Positions 1 through 9,107 are shown, numbered from the stretch's first letter. The stretch is 64,000 bases of DNA from Neobacillus sp. DY30 (GCF_030123065.1 NZ_CP126093.1:4594001-4658000), one strand, 5' to 3'. Notes: generated by a model from the letters alone, not told the origin. Made by a program: numbers and translations.

Positions 1-269
1 TGCCGAATTCCCTGTACCTCCATGGTTAAATAGCGTCCTGCTTTTTTCCCCAGCTGTTGTGCACCGGCGTCTGTAATCTCTACTAATGATATTTTTATAT
101 CATCTACATCTTTTTCTTTAATAATGACTCCCTCAATTTGGGAGATGTTCTCACCTTGCTGAACGGAACCTTCCCTGTCAGCAATAACCATTTCTCTCGC
201 TTCAATCGCTAAATCCGTTCGAATTGAGTACTGGCTTAAGTCAATATCAGTGTTCTGGTTCTCCTGCAT
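1..269 (-). CDS. gpr: Spore protease GPR, N-terminal part (truncated by window edge)
   Basis: GPR degrades the DNA-protecting small acid-soluble proteins (SASP) when spores germinate. About 89 residues are visible, beginning MQENQNTDIDLSQYSIRTDL, and the frame is open to the left edge. The motif SIRTDLAIEAREM matches the region where the zymogen loses its short pro-sequence; the active site lies beyond the window. The ATG at 269 follows a GGGAG-type ribosome site. It is divergent from rpsT, the same arrangement as in B. subtilis. Identity rests on N-terminal similarity plus synteny, so confidence is good but not complete. Confidence 0.88.
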   Translation of the reverse strand, partial: MQENQNTDIDLSQYSIRTDLAIEAREMVIADREGSVQQGENISQIEGVIIKEKDVDDIKISLVEITDAGAQQLGKKAGRYLTMEVQGIR

Positions 270-374
270 TATGTATCGCTCCCATCCTTAAGTTCTAACT
301 AGAAACTATTCCCTATTTTCCCCCCTTTTCCGCTAAAACATTCAAGTTTATTGTGATATGTAAATAAATCAGTA

Positions 375-403
375 TTGCAATATAGACTTTGGTTTGATAA
401 AAT
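375..403 (+). promoter_or_regulatory. Sigma-A promoter of rpsT
   Basis: TTGCAA (375-380) and TAAAAT (398-403) are separated by exactly 17 bp, close to the sigma-A consensus. They lie about 80 bp before the rpsT start in the gpr-rpsT intergenic region. Seen by eye; no start-site mapping. Confidence 0.6.
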
Positions 404-481
404 ATCTCTTGTTCTGAATAATTGTGAATGAAGGTAAAGTCGAGTTCATATAGTCTCGATTCTTTGTAGGAGGTGAAAGTA

Positions 482-742
482 ATGCCTAACATTAAATCTG
501 CTATTAAGCGTGTAAAAACAAGCGAAGCTCGTAATGCTCAAAATACAACTGCGAAGTCTGCAATGCGTACGGCTGTTAAGAAAGCAGAAGCTGCTGTTAC
601 TCTAAACGATGCTCCTGCAGCTAAAGAAGCATTCTCTGCTGCTGCTAGCAAATTAGACAAGGCTGCTGCTAAAGGACTTATCCATAAAAATGCTGCTGCC
701 CGTAAAAAATCACGTCTTGCTAAAAAAGCTAACTCTCTATAA
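482..742 (+). CDS. rpsT: 30S ribosomal protein S20
   Basis: S20 binds 16S rRNA early in assembly of the small subunit. The 86-residue product MPNIKSAIKRVKTSEARNAQ is rich in Lys and Ala, as the family requires, and ends KKSRLAKKANSL. The start is the ATG at 482, five bases after a perfect AGGAGGTGA (468-476); an upstream in-frame GTG at 473 lies inside that ribosome site and is rejected. It is a single-gene unit with its own promoter and is followed by a terminator shared with convergent holA. Position between gpr and holA matches other Bacillus species. Confidence 0.97.
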   Translation: MPNIKSAIKRVKTSEARNAQNTTAKSAMRTAVKKAEAAVTLNDAPAAKEAFSAAASKLDKAAAKGLIHKNAAARKKSRLAKKANSL

Positions 743-761
743 TAAGAGTGCGATGCAGTAA

Positions 762-796
762 AAAAAAAACGATTCCCTAGTGGAATCGTTTTTTGT
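762..796. terminator. Bidirectional terminator between rpsT and holA
   Basis: Stem AACGATTCC / GGAATCGTT (768-776 / 782-790) has an A-tract on the left and a T-tract on the right, so it can end transcription from both rpsT (+) and holA (-). Confidence 0.85.
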
Positions 797-797
797 T

Positions 798-1814
798 TTA
801 TCTTTTTATTTTAAACAGTAACATTTCAATTAATAATGACTTATTCATCCCGCCAGTTTTCATCTGGTGATCGGCATTTGCAAGCATCGCCATAAGCTTG
901 GTTAATTCTTCATCCGTAAATTGATTGGCTTGTCCTGCTGCAAGCTTTACCCGAAAAGGATGAGTTTTCAAAAAGCCTGCTATTTGCTGTTGTCCATACC
1001 CTCTGCGTGAGAGCTCTTTTACCTGATATATTAACCTAAACTGCCCTGCCAGCAAGGCTAAAATTTTTATCGGTTCTTCATTTTGTTTTAACAAATCATA
1101 ATAAATTCTCAGAGCATCTTCTGGTTTCCGCTGGACAACCTTCTCAATTAATGTAAAAATATTTTGTTCAAGTGACCTTGAAACTAACTTTTCCACCATC
1201 GCCGCATCAATCCGTTTTTCCTCTGAGGCGTATAAAGCTAATTTATCGACCTCGCTGGAAATCATAAACATATTGGTTCCAACTAAAGCTAGTAACAAAT
1301 CAAGTGCGTCGGGGTCAAAGACAATGTCATTGAATTTCGCTCTATCCTTCACCCATTTTTTTAGGTCATGTTCATTAAGTTTTTTAGCCTCTACTGAAAC
1401 GGCTGACCTCTTTAATTCTTTAGTAACTTTCTTTCGTTCATCCAGCTTCTCATATGGTGCTGAAATCACCAAAACAGTATAGGGTGCCGGGTCTTTAAGA
1501 TATGCTTCAAGCCGATTGAGATTATGGTCAATTTTATCTTTTGTCTTTTCTGCCGTTAAAAATTTAGGATTATGTAGAAAAATCACTTTCTTCTCACCTA
1601 AGAAAGGAAATGTCTCAGCATCTTCTAGTGCTGCTTCAATAGGCGTTTCATCTAGATCATAAGCAGTAAAATTAAAATCCTTCTCTTCTTCAACTAAAAC
1701 CTGATTAAGCAGCAATTGTTTTGTTTCATTGATTAAAAACGCTTCTGTACCATATAATAAATAAATGGGAGCAATTTCCCGCTGTTTAATTTGTTTCCAA
1801 ATATCTAATACCAT
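798..1814 (-). CDS. holA: DNA polymerase III delta subunit
   Basis: HolA (YqeN) is the clamp-loader subunit that opens the sliding beta clamp and passes it to DNA with tau/gamma and delta-prime. The 338-residue protein has the usual N-terminal RecA-like fold (IYLLYGTEAFLINETKQLLL at about 18-37), a middle lid domain, and a C-terminal helical oligomerisation domain (PIKILALLAGQFRLIYQVKE). The ATG follows GGGGAG. It lies convergent to rpsT and upstream of small yqzM, as in B. subtilis. No anomalies are seen; identity comes from overall family pattern and synteny. Confidence 0.93.
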   Translation of the reverse strand: MVLDIWKQIKQREIAPIYLLYGTEAFLINETKQLLLNQVLVEEEKDFNFTAYDLDETPIEAALEDAETFPFLGEKKVIFLHNPKFLTAEKTKDKIDHNLNRLEAYLKDPAPYTVLVISAPYEKLDERKKVTKELKRSAVSVEAKKLNEHDLKKWVKDRAKFNDIVFDPDALDLLLALVGTNMFMISSEVDKLALYASEEKRIDAAMVEKLVSRSLEQNIFTLIEKVVQRKPEDALRIYYDLLKQNEEPIKILALLAGQFRLIYQVKELSRRGYGQQQIAGFLKTHPFRVKLAAGQANQFTDEELTKLMAMLANADHQMKTGGMNKSLLIEMLLFKIKR

Positions 1815-2122
1815 TATCCAAGCTCCCCTTCAATTCTCGTTCCATTATCTATCGTAATGAAGCTTGGACAATTTGACAAGTATTAAAAGGGAAATGACGC
1901 TTCCCTGAAAGCGCCAATTCCCGATCTATAATGAACGCCTGCAATCAAAGCCCTAGGATCATTTAATTGCTTGGCGGAGTTCCTTGTGTAAATTTAGTGT
2001 CACCGTTTTGAATGAAAGTATTTGTGTCAACTCTTGTCAATAAAGGAAGTAGATATTGAAAGCATACTGGATTTTTTGAATAAAAAAGCTTATACTATTA
2101 TGTGAAATAGGAGGGGTATACT
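1815..2122. other. Intergenic region before yqzM, no supported gene
   Basis: About 300 bases with no credible gene. A TATACT -10-like hexamer lies at 2091-2096 ahead of yqzM, but its -35 is weak. A minus-strand open frame ending at 1963 encodes a peptide tail FIQNGDTKFTQGTPPSN, yet has no ribosome site or normal start; it may be a decayed coding remnant. Confidence 0.4.
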
Positions 2123-2257
2123 GTGAATGAATTTGAAAAGAATGTGCAAAGTAAACGCAATGACGCAATTGATTCTGGGGTAGGCTTTATCGTTTCTTTT
2201 GGTTTTTTTGCTACAATGTTTATTATTGCGACAGTTATAAAAATTATCGGTTCCTAA
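2123..2257 (+). CDS. yqzM: YqzM family small membrane protein
   Basis: A 44-residue protein starting MNEFEKNVQSKRNDAIDSGV, with one hydrophobic helix (about residues 20-41, VGFIVSFGFFATMFIIATVI). It matches the YqzM family, which in B. subtilis sits between holA and comEC exactly as here. The start is GTG at 2123, after a strong AGGAGGGG site. The role is unknown; a single-pass membrane peptide is what the sequence shows. Transcribed opposite to its neighbours. Confidence 0.88.
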   Translation: MNEFEKNVQSKRNDAIDSGVGFIVSFGFFATMFIIATVIKIIGS

Positions 2258-2320
2258 TGTACGGCTACATAAAATGCTTGGAGGCTGCATTTCGCGGTCT
2301 CTTTTATGTTTTTTAATGAG

Positions 2321-4654
2321 TTATTGCTTTATATTATGTAAAAAGACAGAAAAGGTTCCACTCTCTAGGTAAAACCTATAGGTTATTGCTCCATGCAAGT
2401 CTGTCCTAAATATAATTGTATTTGACAGGTGTTTTAAAACTTCATTATCCGGGTGACCATAACGGTTTCTTTCACCGACGGAGATCCAAGTAATAGATGG
2501 GGAAGTTCTGTTAATAAATTCCTCACTGCTTGAGGTCTTACTGCCGTGGTGACCAGCCTTTAGGACATCAATATCTAACTCGGGGTATTTCCTTATAATC
2601 CTTTCTTCACCCTCTTGATCAAGATCACCTCCAAAAAACCACTTAAGTCCTCCTATGTTTGCGATAATTGCGATAGATCCGCTATTTCGCTCGCCTTTAT
2701 AATTTTTTTCAGGACTTACTACATAAAATAAGCTTTTTTTATTTTGCCATTGGCTTCCTTCAGCGACCTTTACTACTTGAATACCCTTTTTACTCGCCTC
2801 CTTGATAATGGTTACTTCAGATTTTGAAGGTTCCGCAACAGATGGCATTAAGATCTGATTAATTTCTATATCTTTCAGAATAGCTAAAGTTCCGCCAATA
2901 TGGTCACTGTCCCCATGTGTAAGAATCAGTTTATCTAATTTCTTTATTCCCTTGCCTTTCAAAAATGGGACTACCACATCTCTCCCAACTTCAAATGGTT
3001 TTACAGCCTTTTTCCATTCTTCCTCCTCAAATTGAACTGTTCCGCCTGTATCAATTAAGTACGTACCCTGACCATATGGAAAGTGGATTAATATACTATC
3101 TCCCTGTCCAACATCAATCATAGTAACTTCCCCAGCTGGATTTGCCCAATTCCAAACGTTTTGAAATGTAAATAAGATAAACGCTAAAAGGATGATTACT
3201 TGTTTCCTCTTTGTCTGTAACCCTTCTTCCCATAATTGGAAAATAGTAAGGATAATTAGAATGTAAACGATAAAAATTATCCAATCCGGCCTTCCAGTTA
3301 CAAGCTGAGCAATAGATACGTCTGCAAGCTGTTCAATTAGACTATTTGCTAACGTAATGATTTTCAAAAACACATTTATGAGAAACATTGGAGTCTGTCC
3401 AAAGATAATCTGAATAAAAAATAATAGATATAAACCAGGCAGAAAAACAAACGAAAAGAGTGGTATATAGAGAAGATTCGCCGCAATGCTAATAAAGGAG
3501 ATTTCGAAAAAGTGGTAAAGTAAGATTGGCAGCGCTGCAAGTTGTGCAATGATGGATGTCATAACCATAGCTGATATTATTTGTTGATACCGAGGCAAAA
3601 TAATTGAGGCTGATAAGATAATAGCAAAACTGACAGAAAAGGAGAGCTGAAATCCTGCGTCTAGAATAATCAACGGATTGAAAAACACATAAATGGTAAG
3701 CGTGAGACTAATCGCATCAATCGGTGACAGTTTTATTTGTTTCTTCCACCGTAAAATTAATAAAACAAGGAAGATCATTATCACCGCTCGAATAACGGAT
3801 GGGGAAGCACCTGTTAAAACGGCGTAAATCGGTAAAATGAGAAGAAGAAAGTTCATCATAAATTGTCTAGTTAACCCGATTCTAATGCCTGCATAAAAAA
3901 CCATTCCAATTAACAAGGAAACATGCAGACCAGAAATGGCAAGTAAATGAACAATACCCGTCCTTTGATAGTCCATTAAAGTTTCAGGGTCAAACATACT
4001 CCTATCTCCAAAAATTAATGCGGCAGAAAGGGCAGCAATTTCAGATGGAAAATTCTCTTCTAGGCTGTGAATCCCCTTGAAACGTATTTCTTTTATTATG
4101 GTTAATGGACTTGATTTAATAGCAGAACAATTACTTAATGGGTGATTTTTTAGTTCGAGAATTTTATAAATTTGTTTACTCGCTAAATATTTACGATAGT
4201 TAAATGCATTGTGATTTTTAGCAGCAGATGGTTCTTTCAATTCGCCAGTTACTTGACAGAGACGGCCATAAAAATTGGTGCTTTTTAAGGTCTCTTTCTC
4301 TTCTTTCGTTTTAATTTTATAGCGAATCAAAATCTTTTCATTAAATTTTTGTTCAGTTGCTGTAACCTGCAGCACATCACCATAAACTTTTGTGTTCTCA
4401 GTGTATTGCAGTTGAAAGGTAGATAAGCTATCTGCCAGTTTGGATGTATTATTTGATTCAGTATGCTCACTGGTTACAAAAAAAATAATGATTAGGCAGA
4501 TGACAAATATAAGCTGGCGGGTGCTGTATCTCTTTTTTTTGTACAATAAAATGAGGTAAGTAATGGTTATTAGAAGGAAGGGAAGAAAAGAGATGAGTGC
4601 GGTTAATACACCTAATAGTGCAGCAATTGCGAAATAAAAATATTTACCATTCAT
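2321..4654 (-). CDS. comEC: DNA internalization channel protein ComEC/Rec2
   Basis: ComEC forms the inner-membrane channel that takes in single-stranded DNA during transformation. The product (777 residues) has N-terminal membrane helices, a DUF4131-type extracellular region (about 60-190), the multi-pass Competence domain (about 210-480, with GDRSMF and HLLAISGLHVSLLIG), and a C-terminal metallo-beta-lactamase-like domain with DVGQGDSILIHFP and the metal motif THGDSDHIGG. I choose the ATG at 4654 because TTGGAG just upstream is its ribosome site; a TTG at 4666 overlaps that site. It is downstream of comEB and comEA in the late competence operon. It appears intact. Confidence 0.95.
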   Translation of the reverse strand: MNGKYFYFAIAALLGVLTALISFLPFLLITITYLILLYKKKRYSTRQLIFVICLIIIFFVTSEHTESNNTSKLADSLSTFQLQYTENTKVYGDVLQVTATEQKFNEKILIRYKIKTKEEKETLKSTNFYGRLCQVTGELKEPSAAKNHNAFNYRKYLASKQIYKILELKNHPLSNCSAIKSSPLTIIKEIRFKGIHSLEENFPSEIAALSAALIFGDRSMFDPETLMDYQRTGIVHLLAISGLHVSLLIGMVFYAGIRIGLTRQFMMNFLLLILPIYAVLTGASPSVIRAVIMIFLVLLILRWKKQIKLSPIDAISLTLTIYVFFNPLIILDAGFQLSFSVSFAIILSASIILPRYQQIISAMVMTSIIAQLAALPILLYHFFEISFISIAANLLYIPLFSFVFLPGLYLLFFIQIIFGQTPMFLINVFLKIITLANSLIEQLADVSIAQLVTGRPDWIIFIVYILIILTIFQLWEEGLQTKRKQVIILLAFILFTFQNVWNWANPAGEVTMIDVGQGDSILIHFPYGQGTYLIDTGGTVQFEEEEWKKAVKPFEVGRDVVVPFLKGKGIKKLDKLILTHGDSDHIGGTLAILKDIEINQILMPSVAEPSKSEVTIIKEASKKGIQVVKVAEGSQWQNKKSLFYVVSPEKNYKGERNSGSIAIIANIGGLKWFFGGDLDQEGEERIIRKYPELDIDVLKAGHHGSKTSSSEEFINRTSPSITWISVGERNRYGHPDNEVLKHLSNTIIFRTDLHGAITYRFYLESGTFSVFLHNIKQ

Positions 4655-4714
4655 AATATTCTCCAATTTTGAGGATAAGATTTAACGCCGGGGAGACCGG
4701 CGCTTTTTTGAGGC

Positions 4715-5176
4715 TTATTGATTTAATTGACGTAAATCAATAACTGATTCTTTTAATTCAACCTTCTCCGTCTTTACGTTAGCTTGCTGAAATAACTCCA
4801 CTGCGTGAGGGTGATTTTTATAATCTTCTGCGTAATAGACTGTTTTAATCCCAGCCTGAATAATGGCTTTACAACACTGCAGGCATGGAAAATGAGTGAC
4901 ATAAATTTCTGAGTCAGCTGTAGGAACACCAAATTTAGCACATTGCAGTAGAGCATTCATTTCTGCATGAATCGTTCTTACACAATGATTATCGATCACA
5001 TAACATCCTTTATCGATACAATGGTCTCCACCAGCAATTGAACCATTATACCCCCCTGCAATAATTCGTTTATCTCTGACAATCGTCGCTCCCACTGTAA
5101 GCCTTGTACATGTACTTCTTAAGGCCAGTAAATGGCTTTGTGCCATAAAATATTGATCCCATGAAATGCGCTCCAC
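4715..5176 (-). CDS. comEB: ComE operon protein 2, dCMP deaminase family
   Basis: The cytidine/deoxycytidylate deaminase fold is plain: the zinc motif HAEMNALLQ and the paired cysteines HFPCLQCCKAII. In B. subtilis ComEB is linked to polar localisation of competence proteins, while the catalytic motif suggests dCMP-to-dUMP conversion. The start is taken as GTG at 5176 (MERISWDQYF), which matches the family N-terminus and follows GGAGG; an in-frame TTG at 5194 would add six residues. Between comEA and comEC, same strand. Confidence 0.92.
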   Translation of the reverse strand: MERISWDQYFMAQSHLLALRSTCTRLTVGATIVRDKRIIAGGYNGSIAGGDHCIDKGCYVIDNHCVRTIHAEMNALLQCAKFGVPTADSEIYVTHFPCLQCCKAIIQAGIKTVYYAEDYKNHPHAVELFQQANVKTEKVELKESVIDLRQLNQ

Positions 5177-5255
5177 TTTCTCCAACTCCTCCAAATTTCG
5201 ATTCTTTCTGCCTTAAGTGTAATATTGGAGGCTTTAAAAGGTCAATAAGTTATCC

Positions 5256-5888
5256 TTATTGCACGGTAATTAAATCTTTTAGTTTATCAAATGTTTTGTC
5301 ACCAATACCGCTTATATTTTTTAAATCTTCAATACTTTTAAACAGGCCATTTGTATCCCTGTATTCCCTTATCGCAGCTGCCTTTGAAGGACCAATCCCT
5401 GGCAAGTTTTGCAATTCCATTTCATCTGCTTTGTTAATATTAATTTTTCCTTGTTTCGTGCCGCCAGTGTCCGAAGGATTACTAGTCATCCCCTCCGGCA
5501 TAATCCCTTCCTCTCCCTTAGCAGGAATATAAATCACCATCGCATCCTGCACACGCTCGGCAAAATTTACCTTGTTTTCATCAGCGTACTCCGTTACCCC
5601 CCCAGCACGCTGAACTACATCTATAACCCTTTCATCCTGACTGGCTGAATAAACACCGGGCATTTTTACCTGCCCCTTTACATCTACTATTAGTCTTTCT
5701 GCTGACTTTATTTGGTTCTCTGTTGGCTGGGTAACCTCCTCCACTTCATTTATCACAGCAGGAACAATTTCTTCTACATTGATTTCTGAAGATGTTTTTC
5801 TCTCCTCTAACAAATAATAAACAGTTCCAAAAGCTATGATAACAGCAATAATCAGATAAATTTTATGCTCATACATCCAATTCCTCAT
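5256..5888 (-). CDS. comEA: Competence DNA receptor ComEA
   Basis: ComEA is the membrane-anchored receptor that binds double-stranded DNA outside the membrane and hands it to ComEC. In 210 residues: a signal anchor (about 8-26, IYLIIAVIIAFGTVYYLL), a SLBB domain (about 66-125, LIVDVKGQVKMPGVYSA), a Ser/Gly/Pro linker, and a double helix-hairpin-helix DNA-binding domain at the end (INKADEMELQNLPGIGPSKA and ISGIGDKTFDKLKDL). It is first gene of the comE operon and divergent from comER. I could not find a convincing ComK box in the short intergenic space. Confidence 0.95.
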   Translation of the reverse strand: MRNWMYEHKIYLIIAVIIAFGTVYYLLEERKTSSEINVEEIVPAVINEVEEVTQPTENQIKSAERLIVDVKGQVKMPGVYSASQDERVIDVVQRAGGVTEYADENKVNFAERVQDAMVIYIPAKGEEGIMPEGMTSNPSDTGGTKQGKININKADEMELQNLPGIGPSKAAAIREYRDTNGLFKSIEDLKNISGIGDKTFDKLKDLITVQ

Positions 5889-5975
5889 AATGAATCCATC
5901 CTTTCAATTGGTATATTTCACTATCAATTTTCATATTGTTATTAGAGAATCTGCATGCGAAGGAGGGTCAGGATA

Positions 5976-6800
5976 ATGAAAATTGGTATCATAGGTACCG
6001 GTAATATGGGGACAATTTTGATTGAGGCTTTAATTGACGGAAAAGCAGTTTCCCCTTCTTCAATGGTTATTACAAATAGAACAAAAACTAAAGCGACGCT
6101 GCTAAAAGATAAATATAAGGGTATAAGGGTTGGAGAAGATGCAGCTGCAGTCGCATCTCAAGCCGATTTGGTGTTCATCTGCGTAAAACCCTTGGATGTT
6201 TATAAAATTCTTGATGAGATTAATCCCCACTTGAATAATAGGAAATGTATCATTTCGATCACTAGCCCTATCGATACAAGTCAACTTGCTGCGAAAACGA
6301 CAAGTTCAGTGATTAGGGTTATTCCGAGTATTACAAACCGTGCATTAGCAGGAGTCTCTCTTATAACGTTTGGAGAACAGTGCAGTGATAGTTGGAAAAC
6401 AAAAGTGGAGAGTCTTTTCGCGAAGATTTCAGTACCGGTAACCATTGATGAGAAGATAACGAGAGTGGCTTCTGATATTGTCAGCTGTGGTCCAGCATTT
6501 TTCAGTTATCTGCTGCAACGGTTTATACTCGCTGCAGTAAAAGAAACTGTGATTGATCAGGAAACAGCGACTGTGATGGCTAGTGAAATGATTGTTGGTC
6601 TAGGTGAGTTAATTAAACAAGGTCATTATACATTGCCTTCATTACAAGAAAAAGTTTGTGTTAAGGGTGGTATCACAGGCGAGGGTATTAAAGTATTGGA
6701 AGAAGAACTTGGAGAGGTCTTTGAACATCTTTTCCAAGCAACACATTCAAAATTTAATGAAGACTTAGAAAAGGTTAATTTGCAATTTTCTAAGTATTAA
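5976..6800 (+). CDS. comER: ComER, pyrroline-5-carboxylate reductase-like protein
   Basis: The 274-residue product belongs to the P5C reductase family: an N-terminal Rossmann motif GIIGTGNMGTILIEAL and a C-terminal helical dimerisation region (VSCGPAFFSYLLQRF). ComER is encoded opposite the comE operon and has been linked to late competence or sporulation control; whether it reduces P5C is not established from sequence. The start is ATG at 5976 after AGGAGGGT; an ATG at 5955 lacks a site. Followed by a strong terminator. Confidence 0.9.
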   Translation: MKIGIIGTGNMGTILIEALIDGKAVSPSSMVITNRTKTKATLLKDKYKGIRVGEDAAAVASQADLVFICVKPLDVYKILDEINPHLNNRKCIISITSPIDTSQLAAKTTSSVIRVIPSITNRALAGVSLITFGEQCSDSWKTKVESLFAKISVPVTIDEKITRVASDIVSCGPAFFSYLLQRFILAAVKETVIDQETATVMASEMIVGLGELIKQGHYTLPSLQEKVCVKGGITGEGIKVLEEELGEVFEHLFQATHSKFNEDLEKVNLQFSKY

Positions 6801-6843
6801 TTCGCTAAAAAATAACAAAATCCTTTATTTTTTTCAAAAAAAA

Positions 6844-6872
6844 CCATCTTTTTTTAAAAAGATGGCTTTTTT
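6844..6872 (+). terminator. Terminator of comER
   Basis: CCATCTTTTT / AAAAAGATGG hairpin (6844-6865) followed by a T-tract. The stop codon of the convergent methyltransferase gene lies inside the stem. Confidence 0.85.
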
Positions 6873-7609
6873 GTCGCAATAAAAAATATTCTTTCTGATT
6901 GTTCTTGTGGTTCTTGATTCTCGAAATCTGCACTAACTTCCAGCAATTCAAAACCTGCTTCTGCTAACCAGTCCGAATATTGTTGAACAGGGTATGTTCT
7001 TTGATAATGGAGTTCATCAAATCGGTCATACTTGCCTGTTTGTTCATCTAAAACGAAAAAGCTTAATTCATGCTCTACGCTGTTAGGTTCATCACCTTCA
7101 AAACTGTTCCAAATATAGGATAGGTGTTCCTCTGCCAATGTAAAGCTTTTGTTTATAAAAACCTGAGAAATTTTATAAATAGAATGGACATCAAAAAAGA
7201 ATATACCGCCATTCTTTAGGTGATTGAAGACACTGGTAAACGTATGTATAACATCCTCATCAGATTGTAAGTAATTTAACGAATCACAAAAAATACCGAT
7301 AATATCAAATTCATCGTGTCCTTCTAAACTAGCCATGTCCTGTTCAAAAAAAAGAATTTGCAAACCTGATTCCTGTGATTTTGCCTGTGCAACCGCAAGC
7401 ATATCGGCAGATAAGTCTACACCTGTAACCGAAAAGCCCTCCTTAGCAAAACGAACGGAGAGCTCTCCCGTACCACAGGCCAAATCAAGCAGGTTTTTAC
7501 CTCCTGCTTGATACTTAGCCAATTTTTCTTTTACAAATCTTACCCATTCATCATATGGAGCATCTTGCATGAGCTCGTCATAAAGATAGGCAAATTGTTC
7601 ATAGCTCAT
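6854..7609 (-). CDS. yqeM: Class I SAM-dependent methyltransferase (YqeM)
   Basis: A 251-residue Rossmann-fold methyltransferase. Motif I is NLLDLACGTGELSVRFA at about 39-55, followed by VTGVDLSADMLAVA, and the post-motif IIGIFCDSLNYL. The substrate is not known; the family is conserved in the yqe cluster next to rsfS. Its start overlaps the rsfS stop by four bases (ATGA), so it is probably translationally coupled as the last gene of the operon. The C-terminus runs into the comER terminator. It is a general family assignment, with the locus name from synteny. Confidence 0.85.
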   Translation of the reverse strand: MSYEQFAYLYDELMQDAPYDEWVRFVKEKLAKYQAGGKNLLDLACGTGELSVRFAKEGFSVTGVDLSADMLAVAQAKSQESGLQILFFEQDMASLEGHDEFDIIGIFCDSLNYLQSDEDVIHTFTSVFNHLKNGGIFFFDVHSIYKISQVFINKSFTLAEEHLSYIWNSFEGDEPNSVEHELSFFVLDEQTGKYDRFDELHYQRTYPVQQYSDWLAEAGFELLEVSADFENQEPQEQSERIFFIATKKPSF

Positions 7610-7962
7610 GTTGTCAGCTCACTGCGAATATCCTCTAATGGCGCATCGCCCCATAAGCGTTCTAATTTGTAGTAACTTCTTTCATCACGATGGAATACAT
7701 GCGCTACCACATCCCCAAGGTCAATTAGGATCCATGTAGCCTCATCAAAGCCTTCCATTCTACGCACGCTATATCCGTTTTCTTCAGCTTTTTCCTTTAT
7801 TTCTCTAGCAATCGCCTGAACTTGTTTATCCGAATTTCCGTGACAAATAATAAAATAATCGGCAATTAGTGAGATCCCCTGCATATTAAGTGCTAAAATA
7901 TCTTCCGCTCTTTTATCATCTGCCGCTTTTACAGCAATTTTTAATAATTCTTGATTAGACAT
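7606..7962 (-). CDS. rsfS: Ribosomal silencing factor RsfS
   Basis: RsfS binds uL14 on the 50S subunit and blocks joining with 30S in starved cells. The 118-residue protein (MSNQELLKIAVKAADDKRAE) shows the family core DYFIICHGNSDKQVQAIARE and the C-terminal WILIDLGDVVAHVFHRDERS with the YYKLERLWGDA ending. Length is normal for Bacillus. It starts three bases after yqeK ends and overlaps yqeM. Confidence 0.95.
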   Translation of the reverse strand: MSNQELLKIAVKAADDKRAEDILALNMQGISLIADYFIICHGNSDKQVQAIAREIKEKAEENGYSVRRMEGFDEATWILIDLGDVVAHVFHRDERSYYKLERLWGDAPLEDIRSELTT

Positions 7963-7965
7963 TAA

Positions 7966-8532
7966 TCAATCCTCCTGTCTCATGACGAGATCATTATATG
8001 TTAAAAAGCTATCCGGATAAACCGGTTGATTCTTTTTCATTAAGAAAAGTATGGTATTTTTAACCGCTTGTATTAATGCGGTTTCTAAATTTTCTTTGGA
8101 TAAGACTCTAACCTCATCCACTCCTGGAAAATGCCGGCCTGGTTCAATATAATCTGCTAAATAGATTATTTTTTCAAGCAGCGTCATTCCTGGTCTTCCA
8201 GAAGTATGATAGCGAATCGCGTCCAGTACATCCCTATCCTTTATTCCAACTTCCGTTTCCACCAAGTAGGCCCCAGCAGGAGCATGCCATAGCTCTGCGT
8301 GATAATCGAGTAAATCTCGAGGAAAGTTTTGGTCCAGAATAATTTGCTTCATTTCATCCTTAGGACGAAACTTAGCATAGTCATGGAAGATTGCAGCTAT
8401 TTCTGCTTTTTTTTCATCTGCACCATACTTTTGTGCTAATGCAATGGCAGTTTCCATCACACCTAAAGTATGCTGATATCTATGGTCAGTCAACTGTTCT
8501 TTAACTATTTTTAATGCCTTTTCACGTTCCAT
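7966..8532 (-). CDS. yqeK: HD-domain nucleotide hydrolase YqeK (Ap4A hydrolase family)
   Basis: A 188-residue HD phosphohydrolase. The metal ligands are visible as HTLGVMETAIALA and AAIFHDYAKF, with a later YHAELWHAPAGA and RYHTSGRPGM. YqeK proteins are known as symmetrical bis(5'-nucleosyl)-tetraphosphatases that clear Ap4A. The start ATG at 8532 lies inside the end of nadD (11-base overlap), so the two are co-expressed. The exact substrate here is inferred from the family. Confidence 0.9.
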   Translation of the reverse strand: MEREKALKIVKEQLTDHRYQHTLGVMETAIALAQKYGADEKKAEIAAIFHDYAKFRPKDEMKQIILDQNFPRDLLDYHAELWHAPAGAYLVETEVGIKDRDVLDAIRYHTSGRPGMTLLEKIIYLADYIEPGRHFPGVDEVRVLSKENLETALIQAVKNTILFLMKKNQPVYPDSFLTYNDLVMRQED

Positions 8533-9091
8533 ATAGGTGATTCTCCCTAATAAAGTCGATGACCGAGTCGGGTAATAAATAACGAACCGTCATCCCTTGC
8601 TGTACTCTATCTCTTATCATACTTGAAGACACATCGAACGCTGGAACATCAACGTATATGATAGGATATTTTGTTGCAATACTATAATCCGGCCTTTCAA
8701 CACCAACAAATTTCACCAGCTTCATCAATTCATCTACTCTATGCCATTTAGGCAGGTATTCAATCATATCTGCACCTATAATGAAGAAAAATTCATGATT
8801 TGGATATTGTTCATTCAATATTTTCATGGTATCGACAGTGAACGATGGACCCGATCTCTCCAATTCAATTTTTTCAATATTAAATGATGGATTCCCTTTT
8901 ATAGAAAGCTCAAGCATTTGAAGCCGTTCTATATTCTCAACTGACTCCGATTTCTTTTTATGAGGGGGCTCTTGGTTAGGCATAAACCAAATTTCATCAA
9001 GATTTAGTTTGGTGAGTACCTCATTAGCAATTAACAAATGTCCGTAATGAGGCGGGTCAAATGTCCCTCCCAATATCCCAACCTTTGTCAT
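8522..9091 (-). CDS. nadD: Nicotinate-nucleotide adenylyltransferase
   Basis: NadD joins nicotinate mononucleotide to AMP to make deamido-NAD in NAD synthesis. The 189-residue protein has the nucleotidyltransferase signature GGTFDPPHYGHLLIA near the N-terminus (HxGH) and the C-terminal SSSMIRDRVQQG motif for ATP binding, plus PHKKK. The ATG at 9091 follows AAAGGAGGG. Lies between yqeI and yqeK in the yqe operon. Confidence 0.96.
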   Translation of the reverse strand: MTKVGILGGTFDPPHYGHLLIANEVLTKLNLDEIWFMPNQEPPHKKKSESVENIERLQMLELSIKGNPSFNIEKIELERSGPSFTVDTMKILNEQYPNHEFFFIIGADMIEYLPKWHRVDELMKLVKFVGVERPDYSIATKYPIIYVDVPAFDVSSSMIRDRVQQGMTVRYLLPDSVIDFIRENHLYGT

Positions 9092-9107
9092 GATGAACCC
9101 TCCTTTA

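Noticed and set aside
5889..5975. ComK box before comEA
   Set aside because: No AAAA-N5-TTTT pair could be found in the short comEA-comER gap; the promoter may lie further inside comER.
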